DNA of 64,000 nt from an uncultured Bacteroidales bacterium (GTDB lineage: Bacteria > Bacteroidota > Bacteroidia > Bacteroidales > Paludibacteraceae). Location of the stretch: NCBI GenBank assembly GCA_900319005.1, contig ONMV01000004.1, positions 62,001-126,000 on the forward strand, in the 5' to 3' direction. Below the pieces are notes generated by a model. It did no database searches. It was given only the letters and a program-made list of their open reading frames with translations, and was not told the origin of the DNA. Shown piece after piece: positions 49,977-58,142 of the stretch. Position 1 is the first letter of the stretch, and every line of letters begins with the position of its first letter. The position numbers were made by a program, and so were the translations under genes.

Positions 49977-51438
49977 CCTTGAGCCCAAAGGTTTGTGGAG
50001 CAGTTTCTACAGCCTAACCCAAATCCCTCGTCCGAGCGGTAAACGCAAAGAGATAGCGGATTTTCTGGTAAACTATGGTAAATCGCTTGGCTTGGAGACC
50101 CTCCAGGACGAGATAGGCAACGTGCTCATCCGTAAGCCGGCTACTCCGGGTTATGAGAACCACCCGGGTGTGATCCTCCAAGGGCATATGGACATGGTGC
50201 CGCAGAAGAACAGCGATAAGGTTTTTGATTTTGAGAAAGATGCCATCCAGGCGTATGTAGAGGATAACGGCGAGTGGGTAACCGCAGATGGTACCACGCT
50301 GGGCGCCGATAATGGTATCGGTGTGGCAACGGCGATGGCAATCTTAGCGGACAAAAACGTCGTTCATCCGCCCCTTGAGGCGTTCTTCACCATCGATGAG
50401 GAAACCGGTATGTACGGCGCGAACGACCTCAAGTCGGGTTGGCTCAAAGGTAAATACCTGCTCAACCTGGATTCCGAGTCTGAAGGTGAGTTGTATGTGG
50501 GTTGTGCCGGAGGTATCGATGTGGAGTCCACATTTACTTACGAACCCGTAGAGACCGAGGAAGGCGACATTGCCCTTAAAGTGACGGTAAAGGGTTGCAA
50601 AGGTGGTCACTCGGGTTGTGATATCCATTTGCAGCGCGCGAACGCTATCAAACTGCTCTTCCGCTTCTTGAAGGATGCCGTGTCTAATTTCGAGGCGCGT
50701 CTGGCATGTGTGGAGGGCGGAAACATGCGAAACGCTATTCCGCGCGAGGCATCGGCGGTGATTACTATTCCTGCGGATAGCTATCAGGACTTGCAGGATC
50801 TGGTGGATCGTTATGAGGATCTCTGGCTCAAGGAGTACGATGGTATCGAACCCGACATGCATTTTGGCATGGAGGAAGTAGAGTGCCCGAAAACGGAGAT
50901 GCCGGAGGATATACAGGACTTCCTGATCCATGCTGTTACCCTCTGTCCGCACGGTGTTTATCGTGTCATCCCGGAGATGCCCGACATCGTCGAGACCTCT
51001 AACAACCTCGCTATCATCGAGACCAACGAACAAATGGTAAATGACAAAATGGTCAATACCGTCAAGGTTATTTGCCTCACCCGTTCGAATGTGGAGAGCC
51101 GCAAAGAGGAATTGGCATCGGTCATCCATTCGGCGTTCTCGCTCGCGGGAGCAGAGGTCAAGTTCGACGGTGCATACCCGGGTTGGCAGCCGAATTTCAA
51201 GAGCACGCTGCTCGCTACGATGAAAGAGACATACGAGAAAGAGTTTGGTACCTCTCCACGTATCGTGACTATCCACGCCGGATTGGAGTGCGGTATCATC
51301 GGCAGCAAGTACGACGGAATGGAGATGATCTCGTTTGGCCCGACTATTGAGCATCCGCATAGTCCCGACGAGCGCGTGAATATAGCTACCGTGCAGAAAT
51401 TCTACCGCTATGTCTTAGCGGCGCTCAAAGCCCTGTAA
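49951..51438 (+). CDS. pepD: Cytosol non-specific dipeptidase (PepD, M20 family)
   Basis: The 495-residue zinc aminoacyl-histidine dipeptidase has LQGHMDMVPQ near 73 (metal His), TTLGADNGIGVA near 114 (metal Asp), FTIDEETGMYGA near 146 (catalytic Glu), GGHSGCDIH near 222 and IHAGLECGI near 447 (His). It splits dipeptides in the cytoplasm. The first residues MVNDKMVN and residues about 360-368 (QMVNDKMVN) are both encoded by the same 15-nt repeat; the second tract interrupts the catalytic domain. The true start could be a later codon, such as near GLEPKGLWSSFYSL. A strong terminator follows. Confidence 0.95.
   Translation: MVNDKMVNGLEPKGLWSSFYSLTQIPRPSGKRKEIADFLVNYGKSLGLETLQDEIGNVLIRKPATPGYENHPGVILQGHMDMVPQKNSDKVFDFEKDAIQAYVEDNGEWVTADGTTLGADNGIGVATAMAILADKNVVHPPLEAFFTIDEETGMYGANDLKSGWLKGKYLLNLDSESEGELYVGCAGGIDVESTFTYEPVETEEGDIALKVTVKGCKGGHSGCDIHLQRANAIKLLFRFLKDAVSNFEARLACVEGGNMRNAIPREASAVITIPADSYQDLQDLVDRYEDLWLKEYDGIEPDMHFGMEEVECPKTEMPEDIQDFLIHAVTLCPHGVYRVIPEMPDIVETSNNLAIIETNEQMVNDKMVNTVKVICLTRSNVESRKEELASVIHSAFSLAGAEVKFDGAYPGWQPNFKSTLLATMKETYEKEFGTSPRIVTIHAGLECGIIGSKYDGMEMISFGPTIEHPHSPDERVNIATVQKFYRYVLAALKAL
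51028..51057. repeat. ATGGTAAATGACAAA repeat inside pepD
   Basis: Two units, encoding NEQMVNDKMVN in frame. They are identical over 19 nt to the tract at the pepD start. Confidence 0.85.
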
Positions 51439-51460
51439 TCCGCCAATCTTGTCGGATATA

Positions 51461-51505
51461 AGCAATAGAGGTTCTCATTTGTTGAGAACCTCTATTGCTT
51501 TTTTA
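51461..51505 (+). terminator. Intrinsic terminator of ansA-pepD
   Basis: Perfect 17-bp stem (51461-51477 with 51483-51499), 5-nt loop, T-run. The distal arm encodes the last residues of the opposing S41 peptidase. Confidence 0.95.
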
Positions 51506-53085
51506 GTTATTTCATCGTCGCGTTCGAAGAGCGGGAAAAAGCCTTCGTCGCCTAAAATATTTCGTACGATATAGGCATTGAGCAGTCGGTTTAACAGCGG
51601 TTTGGATTTCTCTATCTGTTCCTCATTCGGTGCTACGTCTTTGGAAGCAGCGAATGCCACAAATTCCTTAATCAGGTTTTGTTTCTTCAGATAATTCTCC
51701 AGACTCTGCCAATCTTTGAACCGGTTCAGCTCTTTGCGGTGCTGGTCCGTGTATTGATATGCGAACTGATAGGTGAACGCCAAATTGACCACTTTGTTGT
51801 AATAGGGTGTATTGAGGGTGGTGTCTCGTCCGACAAATACGTCCGGCATGATACCTCCTCCTCCATGCACGATGCGGCCGTTCTTGGTGCGATAAACTGT
51901 AGTGTCGTTATAGTGAACCGAGTCGGCAGAGTAGAACTCGCCACGTTCGAAACGCTCCACCAGTTCTTTCTCATAATCTTTCTGATCGCCGAGGGTGTAG
52001 GGCTTCTGGATGCACCTTCCGCTCGGTGTATGATAACGGGCTACCGTCAATCGCACGGCACTGCCGTCTTCAAAAGGCATTTGTTGTTGTACCAGTCCTT
52101 TTCCGAACGAACGGCGTCCAATGATAGTAGCGCGGTCATTATCCTGCATTGCGCCGGCGAAGATCTCGCTTGCTGAAGCTGAAAAATCATCAATGAGGAC
52201 AGCCAAAGGCACCTCTTTGAATCGTCCGGTACCATCTGCTTTCGCTTCGTAACGCGGGTAGGCACGTCCCTCCGAATAGACGATCAACTCGCCGCGGTGC
52301 AGGAACTCGTTTGCCATGCGGATAGCTTGGTCCATGTATCCGCCGCTGTTCTCCCGGAGATCCACGATATAGCGGTCTGCCCCTTTCGCTTTCAACTCTG
52401 CCAAAGCAGTAATGAACTCTTTATACGTCGTCTCGCCGAACTTGTTCACACGCACAAAACCAATTTTCTTGCCGCTCTGCTCAATAATAAACTTCGCGTC
52501 CACACTGGTGACAGGAATATCTCCGCGCGTGATGGTGTAGAAGAGTGTCTCGCTGGCTCCCGGGCGCACGACTCCAAGTTTGACGTTCGTCCCTTTGGGA
52601 CCGCGAAGGGTCTTCATCACTTTCTCGTTGTTCATCTTTTTGCCTACAAACACCGAGTCATCCACGCTGACGATCTTATCGCCCGCCAACACCCCGACCC
52701 CTTCGCTCGGACCGCCGGCAATGACGGCTACGATGCGTACGGTGTCTTGCTGGATCGTAAACTGCACACCGATACCCGAGAACGAACCTGCCAGTTCGGA
52801 GTTAACCATCTCCAGATCCTCTTTCGGGATATATGCACTATGGGGATCCAGTTTCTGCACCAGTTCCGCCATCACTTCGTCCGTGATGCTGTCCATGTTG
52901 ATCTCATCAACGTAGGTGTGCTCCATCAACTGAAGCAAGCGGTCCACTTTGCTTAGCTCTAATTGCAGTTGACCATTTTGAAAAATAACCCGTTGTGCGT
53001 TAGCCTGCTGGCTAAGAGACATACCGATTACGATGCCTAAGGCAACGCCAATGACGGTTAATATGGGAAGAAGATATTTTTTCAT
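51475..53085 (-). CDS. S41-family C-terminal processing peptidase (CtpA/Prc type)
   Basis: The 536-residue protein has an N-terminal membrane or signal segment (about 5-29), a PDZ domain (GSFSGIGVQFTIQQDTVRIVAVIAGGPSEGVGVLAGDKIVSV, about 100-141) and the S41 core with VDLRENSGGYMDQA near 241, the nucleophile region DDFSASASEIFAGA (299-312) and Lys329 in FGKGLVQQ. These serine peptidases trim or degrade periplasmic proteins from their C-termini. The C-terminal 100 residues form a helical extension. It follows the dCMP deaminase gene, separated by a repeat tract. Confidence 0.95.
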   Translation of the reverse strand: MKKYLLPILTVIGVALGIVIGMSLSQQANAQRVIFQNGQLQLELSKVDRLLQLMEHTYVDEINMDSITDEVMAELVQKLDPHSAYIPKEDLEMVNSELAGSFSGIGVQFTIQQDTVRIVAVIAGGPSEGVGVLAGDKIVSVDDSVFVGKKMNNEKVMKTLRGPKGTNVKLGVVRPGASETLFYTITRGDIPVTSVDAKFIIEQSGKKIGFVRVNKFGETTYKEFITALAELKAKGADRYIVDLRENSGGYMDQAIRMANEFLHRGELIVYSEGRAYPRYEAKADGTGRFKEVPLAVLIDDFSASASEIFAGAMQDNDRATIIGRRSFGKGLVQQQMPFEDGSAVRLTVARYHTPSGRCIQKPYTLGDQKDYEKELVERFERGEFYSADSVHYNDTTVYRTKNGRIVHGGGGIMPDVFVGRDTTLNTPYYNKVVNLAFTYQFAYQYTDQHRKELNRFKDWQSLENYLKKQNLIKEFVAFAASKDVAPNEEQIEKSKPLLNRLLNAYIVRNILGDEGFFPLFERDDEITKKAIEVLNK

Positions 53086-53094
53086 TTACGATTT

Positions 53095-53212
53095 ACAAAT
53101 TTACCATGAACACTTTTCCGATTTATTTACGATTGAATTAAATTGTACAATTGACCAAATCGTCAATCAGTCGTACCTCGTCAATCGTTCAATCGTCAAT
53201 CTTTCAAAAACT
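53095..53212. repeat. ATCGTCAATCGTTCA-type tandem repeat
   Basis: Units of 9-12 nt such as AATCGTCAATC and ATTTACGATTTAC fill the gap between the S41 and dCMP deaminase genes, running into the last codons of the latter. Related words flank the recG start (10566-10606). Confidence 0.75.
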
Positions 53213-53612
53213 CCACTTCAATGCCTGCTCTTTTAAGCAGTTCTACACCATCCATGATGCGGTATTCCTCGCCGTAAACCACGCGTTTGATACCCGACTG
53301 GATGATCAGTTTGGAGCATTCCAGACACGGACTGGCAGTCACGTAGAGCGTAGCACCATCCGAACTGTTGTTCGATCGTGCCACTTTGGTCAGCGCATTC
53401 GCTTCCGCGTGCAGCACATAGGGTTTGGAGACGTTGTTCTCGTCCTCGCAGATGTTCTCAAATCCGGATGGTGTGCCGTTATACCCGTCTGAGATGATCA
53501 TCTGGTCCTTCACCAAAAGCGCGCCTACCTTGCGACGAACGCAATAACTGTTCTCCGCCCACGTCCGCGCCATGCGCATGTATAAATAATCGCGTCTCTG
53601 TTGCTTATCCAT
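53196..53612 (-). CDS. dCMP deaminase family protein
   Basis: The 138-residue zinc deaminase has YLYMRMARTWAENSYCVRRKVGALLV at the start, GYNGTPSGFENICED, the catalytic HAEANAL (His71, Glu73) and PCLECSKLI (Cys ligands). It turns dCMP into dUMP for thymidylate synthesis. In Gram-positive competence operons relatives are called ComEB; that is a name only. Short spacing to mpl (11 nt) suggests co-transcription. Confidence 0.95.
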   Translation of the reverse strand: MDKQQRRDYLYMRMARTWAENSYCVRRKVGALLVKDQMIISDGYNGTPSGFENICEDENNVSKPYVLHAEANALTKVARSNNSSDGATLYVTASPCLECSKLIIQSGIKRVVYGEEYRIMDGVELLKRAGIEVEFLKD

Positions 53613-53623
53613 ATCTCTAAACT

Positions 53624-54970
53624 CTAAACTTTCATCAATTCCTCCGCGAATTGCTTGACGTTGATCCCGTCAAACGTGCCGCTGGACATCATCAGCAATG
53701 CCGTATTCTGACTTTTGACGGCTGATAACTGATTTCTGACAGCTTCCTGCAGCGCTTCGCTCTCGGTAAAGACTTCTACATTTTTCGTGCCAAACGCCTC
53801 GCGCACTTCGTCGGCGGTGATAGGAGTGAGACGCTTATGCTCGATGACTTTCGGGTTGAAATAGACGTACGCGATGTCTGCTTCCTTCATGCAATCTTTG
53901 TATTGCGGCAGGAAATCCGCCATCAGCGAGGAGAAAGTGTGAAGTTCCATACAGGCAATCAGTTTCTTCTCGGGATACCGTTCACGCACGGCATTGATGG
54001 TCGCTTTGAGTTTCGACGGGCTGTGCGCAAAATCTTTGTATGCCACCGAGGTCTCGGTCTCGCAAATCTTCTCCAATCGGTTGGAGGCACCTGTGAAGGT
54101 GCTTATCTCGCGGTAGAAATCGTCTGGCGCAATGCCAATGCAATGACAGGCGAGCATCGCTGCCTGCAAGTTCTGCATGTTATGTCTGCCGAAAACTTGC
54201 ATCTCCACATTCCCATCGTAGGCGTCGTAAGGAATAATTGCTAATTTTGATTTTTGAATTTTTAATTCCTCCGCCAGCATTCTCAGGTTCTCATCGCCTT
54301 GGAAATAGATAAATGATCCGTTCGGCTCAATGCTCTGCACAAACTTCCGGAATGTCTCCACGTACTCAGGGAAGGTAGGGAAGACATTGATGTGATCCCA
54401 CGCGATACCGGTAAGAATAGCTACGTGCGGGTGATACCAAAGGAACTTGGACCGCAAATCCAACGGACTCGTCAAATACTCATCGCCCTCAAAAACAGCG
54501 TACTTGGCAGTGTCGGAGAGACGTACCATCCGCTCAAAACCCTCTATCTGTGCGCCTACCATGTAGTCGGCTTCGATGCCAAGGCGGTTGAGTACATAAA
54601 GGATCATCGAGGTGGTGGTCGTCTTGCCGTGCGAACCGCCTACCACGATACGGATCTTGTCTTTGGTCTGCTCGTACAGGTACTCGGGGAAGGAGTATAT
54701 CTTCAGCCCCAACTCGCGCGCCCTCACCAACTCGGGGTTGTCCTCGCGCGCGTGCATTCCTAATATAATAGCGTCTATGTCCGGCGTGATCCGCTCCGGG
54801 TGCCAACCCATCTCGTCCGGCAGCAATCCTGCCTCGCGCAGATGAGTCAACGCCGGATCGAAGATCTCGTCGTCCGAACCAGTCACTTGGTACCCTGCTT
54901 TGGAAGCAACGGCGAGTGCAAGATTATGCATCGCCGCTCCACCAATAGCTATGAAATGAATCTTGATCAT
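53624..54970 (-). CDS. mpl: UDP-N-acetylmuramate:L-Ala-gamma-D-Glu-meso-Dap ligase (Mpl)
   Basis: The 448-residue Mur ligase recycles murein tripeptide. It shows the N-terminal FIAIGGAAMHNLAL, ATP loop GGSHGKTTTTSMI near 110, EGDEYLTSPLD near 162, LTGIAWDHINVFPT near 188, and the C-domain with AYKDFAHSPSKLKATI near 310. It is a cytoplasmic peptidoglycan enzyme, in keeping with a meso-Dap wall. Two stretches look repeat-derived: KIQKSKLAII (54240-54268, AT-rich repeat) and RNQLSAVKSQNT (53707-53742, CAGTCAG type). The start ATG is clear, with the glycine-rich loop at residue 9. Confidence 0.93.
   Translation of the reverse strand: MIKIHFIAIGGAAMHNLALAVASKAGYQVTGSDDEIFDPALTHLREAGLLPDEMGWHPERITPDIDAIILGMHAREDNPELVRARELGLKIYSFPEYLYEQTKDKIRIVVGGSHGKTTTTSMILYVLNRLGIEADYMVGAQIEGFERMVRLSDTAKYAVFEGDEYLTSPLDLRSKFLWYHPHVAILTGIAWDHINVFPTFPEYVETFRKFVQSIEPNGSFIYFQGDENLRMLAEELKIQKSKLAIIPYDAYDGNVEMQVFGRHNMQNLQAAMLACHCIGIAPDDFYREISTFTGASNRLEKICETETSVAYKDFAHSPSKLKATINAVRERYPEKKLIACMELHTFSSLMADFLPQYKDCMKEADIAYVYFNPKVIEHKRLTPITADEVREAFGTKNVEVFTESEALQEAVRNQLSAVKSQNTALLMMSSGTFDGINVKQFAEELMKV
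53707..53742. repeat. CAGTTATCAGCCGTCAAAAG-type repeat inside mpl
   Basis: Minus-strand words CTGTCAGAAATCAG, TTATCAGCCGTCAAAAG and TCAGAATAC, in frame near the C-terminus. Confidence 0.6.
54240..54268. repeat. AT-rich AAATTCAAAAATC repeat inside mpl
   Basis: Degenerate units encode KIQKSKLAI in frame. Confidence 0.5.
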
Positions 54971-55052
54971 TCTGGATTAAGGAATAAAGACCGCTTCGCT
55001 AAAGGACAAAAGACTAAAATGTTTTGCGTCACATCCGACCGTTACAAGACAA

Positions 55053-55114
55053 TCTTTATTCTTTTAGTGAACGCAGTGAACGGTCTTTATTCTTTCAGCG
55101 AACGCAGCGAGCGG
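55053..55114. repeat. Two adjacent 31-nt direct repeats
   Basis: 55053-55083 and 55084-55114 differ at about four positions; each contains a small inverted repeat around GAACGCAGTGAAC. They lie between tig and mpl. A partial inverted copy is at about 54989-55003. Confidence 0.8.
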
Positions 55115-55116
55115 TC

Positions 55117-56199
55117 CTATTTAAACAGTTTGTCAAACTCCTCTTGGCTAACAGTCTTAGGCTCTACTTTGACGACGCCTTTGACTGCTGCGAAGATCTT
55201 GTCCTCGGCTACGCGCTCAACGATGTTGCGGAGCTGGTCCTCGTTCTTGAGCATTTCCTGAGCGTAGTTAGCGAGCATATCGTCCTCTACGTTCATCAGA
55301 CCGTACTGCATGAACTGCATCTTCGCGATACGTTTGGCAAACGCCTCTACTTCCTCTTTCTGCACGTCGATCTTGTGCGCTTTCATGAGTTGGTCTTTCG
55401 CAAGATGCCATTTGAGTTCCTCAATCATCTTCGGGAAATCCTTGTCCAACTCCTCTGCGGTCATCTTCTCGTTGGTAGCGAGTACCCAGCGTTTGAGGAA
55501 CTCCTCCGGGAAGGTGATTTTCTCCATTTTCTTGAGCACAGCAGCTTTGACGTCGATACCGAAACGGTATTTGCTCTCTTCTGCCAGACTGCGCTCAATG
55601 TCCTCTTTTACGCGGGCACGGAATCCTGCCTCATCTTTCGGAGCGTCAGCGCCATATACTTTAGCGAAGAGTTCTGCATCTACAGCGCAGGGTTTAACCT
55701 CTGCTTTCGTGCCTTTCTCTTTGTCCTCGGGGATGTACTCGCCGTAACGGTTAGTGTAAGCCTCTACCTGCTTGTTTACCATCTCGTCGGTTACCTCGAT
55801 CGTGTACTCGGGTATTTTGTTCTTGCCGTTCAGCGAAGCGTCAAACTCCGGAGCTACGGCGATGTCGAACGCGAAAGTGAAGGTCTCTTCGTGATCGAGA
55901 TCCACGTTTCCTTGCTCTGCATTTGGCAGCGGTTCGCCAAGGATCTGCAACTTGTTGTCCTCAATGTGTTTTTGCAGGTTCTCACCTACGAGCTTGTTCA
56001 GTACGTCTGCAAGGATGCCTTTTCCGTACATTTTCTTTACCAATCCGGCGGGAACCATTCCCGGACGGAAACCTGGCATTTGAGCTTTGTGACGTACTTC
56101 TTTCAGTTGCTTTGCAACTTCCTCTTGATAGTCTGCCGGCTCAATAGTGAGCGTTACAACAGCCATCAAATCTTTCAATTCACTTTGATTTACTTGCAT
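55117..56199 (-). CDS. tig: Trigger factor lacking the PPIase domain
   Basis: The 360-residue protein has the ribosome-binding N-domain (MQVNQSELKDLMAVVTLTIEPADYQEEVAKQL, with the GFRPGMVPAGLVKKMYG signature near 43) and the helical chaperone C-domain. The usual length is about 430-450. The missing part is the FKBP-type prolyl isomerase domain: after NRYGEYIPEDKEKG (about 150-163) the sequence goes directly to the C-domain (AELFAKVYGADAPKDEAGFRARVKEDIERSL). It should still hold nascent chains at the ribosome exit. Upstream is a tract of CTAGTAGACTAG repeats. Confidence 0.93.
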   Translation of the reverse strand: MQVNQSELKDLMAVVTLTIEPADYQEEVAKQLKEVRHKAQMPGFRPGMVPAGLVKKMYGKGILADVLNKLVGENLQKHIEDNKLQILGEPLPNAEQGNVDLDHEETFTFAFDIAVAPEFDASLNGKNKIPEYTIEVTDEMVNKQVEAYTNRYGEYIPEDKEKGTKAEVKPCAVDAELFAKVYGADAPKDEAGFRARVKEDIERSLAEESKYRFGIDVKAAVLKKMEKITFPEEFLKRWVLATNEKMTAEELDKDFPKMIEELKWHLAKDQLMKAHKIDVQKEEVEAFAKRIAKMQFMQYGLMNVEDDMLANYAQEMLKNEDQLRNIVERVAEDKIFAAVKGVVKVEPKTVSQEEFDKLFK

Positions 56200-56225
56200 A
56201 ATTATATTTAGTTTTTTTGATTTTT

Positions 56226-56263
56226 CTAGTAGACTAGTTGACTAGTAGACTAGTAGACTAGTT
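56226..56263. repeat. CTAGTAGACTAG tandem repeat
   Basis: Four units of ACTAGTAG / ACTAGTTG, 8-9 nt, between typA and tig. CTAG is otherwise a rare tetranucleotide in bacteria. Confidence 0.9.
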
Positions 56264-58075
56264 TTCCCTTCCCGCTCTCTTTCTCTCCAATTCGTCAAGA
56301 ATGATCTTGCGGATACGCATTGCGTGCGGAGTTACCTCTACGTACTCGTCCTCTTTGATGTATTCGAGTGCCTCTTCCAGACTCATTCTCACGGGCGGCG
56401 GCAGAACGGCTTTGTCATCCGCACTCTTCGAGCGCATATTCGTCAGTTTCTTGCTCTTGGTCACGTTGATGACGATGTCGCCCTCTTTGGCATTCTCGCC
56501 TACTACCTGACCGGCATACACTTCCTCCTGCGGATCGATAAAGAATTTTCCTCTATCTTGCAACTTGTCCAGTGCATAAGCGTATGCCGTACCTGCCTCC
56601 ATAGCGATGAGCGAGCCGTTGTTACGTTTCACGATCTCGCCTTTCCACGGCTGGTACTCAAGGAATCGGTGTGCCATGATCGCTTCGCCGGCACTCACGT
56701 TCATCACATACGTACGCATTCCCATGATTCCGCGGCTCGGAATAGTGAACTCCAGATGTACGCGGTCGTTCACCATCTCCATCTTCGTCATCTCGCCCTT
56801 GTGGGTGCTCACGAACTCGATGATCTTGCCCGAGCACTCTTCCGGCGTGTTCACCGTCAGGCTCTCTACCGGCTCGCACTTGACGCCGTCGATCTCTTTG
56901 ATGATCACCTGCGGCTGACCTACTTGCAGCTCGTATCCCTCGCGACGCATGGTCTCAATCAGCACGCTCAGATGTAGCACGCCACGACCGAACACACGCC
57001 AACTGCTCTCTTCTGCGCCTTTCTCTACACGCAAAGCGAGGTTCTTCTCCAGCTCCTTGTTCAGACGGTCTTGGATGTGACGGCTGGTCACGAACTTACC
57101 GTCCTGGCCGAAGAACGGGCTGTCGTTGATGCAGAACGTCATACTCATCGTCGGCTCATCGATGGCGATCGGTTTGAGCGGTTCCGGATTCTCGTAGTCG
57201 CAGACCGTGTCGCCGATCTCAAATCCGTCGATTCCGATCATCGCGCAGATGTCGCCGTTCTTCACAATGTCTGTCTTCACGTGTCCCATGCCGGAGAATG
57301 TGTGCAGCTCTTTGATCTTGGTTTTGACCATCGTGCCGTCTTTCTTCGCCAGCGTCACTTGCTGTCCGTCTTTGAACTCTCCGCGATGAACACGACCGAT
57401 CGCGATTCGGCCTACATAGCTGTTGTAGTCCAGCGAAGTGACGAGCATCTGCGGCGTACCGGGATTGTCTTCAGGAGCAGGAATGTACTCCAGGATGGCG
57501 TCCATGAGGTCGGTCAGATCCGTCGTCGGTTTCTTCCAGTCTTTCGACATCCAGCCGTTCTTCGCACTTCCGTAAAGCGTCTGGAAATCCAGTTGGTCGT
57601 CCGTCGCATTCAGGTTGCACATCAGGTCAAACACCTCTTCCTGTACCTCGTCCGGACGGCAGTTCAGTTTATCTACTTTGTTGATCACCACAATGGGTTT
57701 CAAACCTAATTCGAGGGCTTTCTGCAGCACAAAGCGTGTCTGCGGCATCGGACCTTCAAAGGCATCTACCAGCAGCAGCACGCCGTCCGCCATGTTCAGT
57801 ACACGCTCCACCTCGCCGCCGAAATCCGCGTGCCCCGGAGTGTCTATGACGTTGATTTTCACGCCTTTGTACTCGATGGCTACGTTCTTCGCGAGGATGG
57901 TGATACCACGCTCACGCTCCAAGTCGTTATTGTCCAGAATCAACTCTTGCGGCTGATTGCTAAATTCGGAACGCTGACTGCTGACCACTTTTGCCGTGTA
58001 CAGCATCTTATCGACCAGGGTCGTTTTGCCGTGATCGACGTGCGCAATAATTGCTATGTTTCGTATATTTTGCAT
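56258..58075 (-). CDS. typA: GTP-binding translational regulator TypA/BipA
   Basis: The 605-residue translational GTPase has IIAHVDHGKTTLVDKML near 10, the switch II DTPGHADF near 80, VINKVDK near 130, EF-G-like domains III and V and the unique C-terminal domain. It acts on 50S assembly and growth under stress. The switch I region reads AKVVSSQRSEFSNQPQELILDNNDLERERG (split here at repeat residues 29-43); it is about five residues longer than usual and those codons are repeat-like (57950-57987). Confidence 0.97.
   Translation of the reverse strand: MQNIRNIAIIAHVDHGKTTLVDKMLYTAKVVSSQRSEFSNQPQELILDNNDLERERGITILAKNVAIEYKGVKINVIDTPGHADFGGEVERVLNMADGVLLLVDAFEGPMPQTRFVLQKALELGLKPIVVINKVDKLNCRPDEVQEEVFDLMCNLNATDDQLDFQTLYGSAKNGWMSKDWKKPTTDLTDLMDAILEYIPAPEDNPGTPQMLVTSLDYNSYVGRIAIGRVHRGEFKDGQQVTLAKKDGTMVKTKIKELHTFSGMGHVKTDIVKNGDICAMIGIDGFEIGDTVCDYENPEPLKPIAIDEPTMSMTFCINDSPFFGQDGKFVTSRHIQDRLNKELEKNLALRVEKGAEESSWRVFGRGVLHLSVLIETMRREGYELQVGQPQVIIKEIDGVKCEPVESLTVNTPEECSGKIIEFVSTHKGEMTKMEMVNDRVHLEFTIPSRGIMGMRTYVMNVSAGEAIMAHRFLEYQPWKGEIVKRNNGSLIAMEAGTAYAYALDKLQDRGKFFIDPQEEVYAGQVVGENAKEGDIVINVTKSKKLTNMRSKSADDKAVLPPPVRMSLEEALEYIKEDEYVEVTPHAMRIRKIILDELERKRAGREN
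57950..57987. repeat. CAGTCAGC-type repeat in typA switch I
   Basis: Minus-strand words GGTCAGCAGTCAGCGTTC and TTAGCAATCAGCCGC, in frame. Confidence 0.65.
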
Positions 58076-58142
58076 AAGTCTGTTATATTAGCTGTTGTTT
58101 AGCAGGACCTGTCATTCGCATCTCGTTCGCATTACGGACGTC

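Noticed and set aside
50344-51360. 338-codon frame opposite pepD
   Set aside because: Antisense shadow of pepD; composition (His, Arg, Leu rich) is typical of reverse-frame translations.
56226-56263. Tandem repeats as a possible CRISPR array
   Set aside because: Units are 8-15 nt, adjacent and degenerate, with no spacers and no cas genes.
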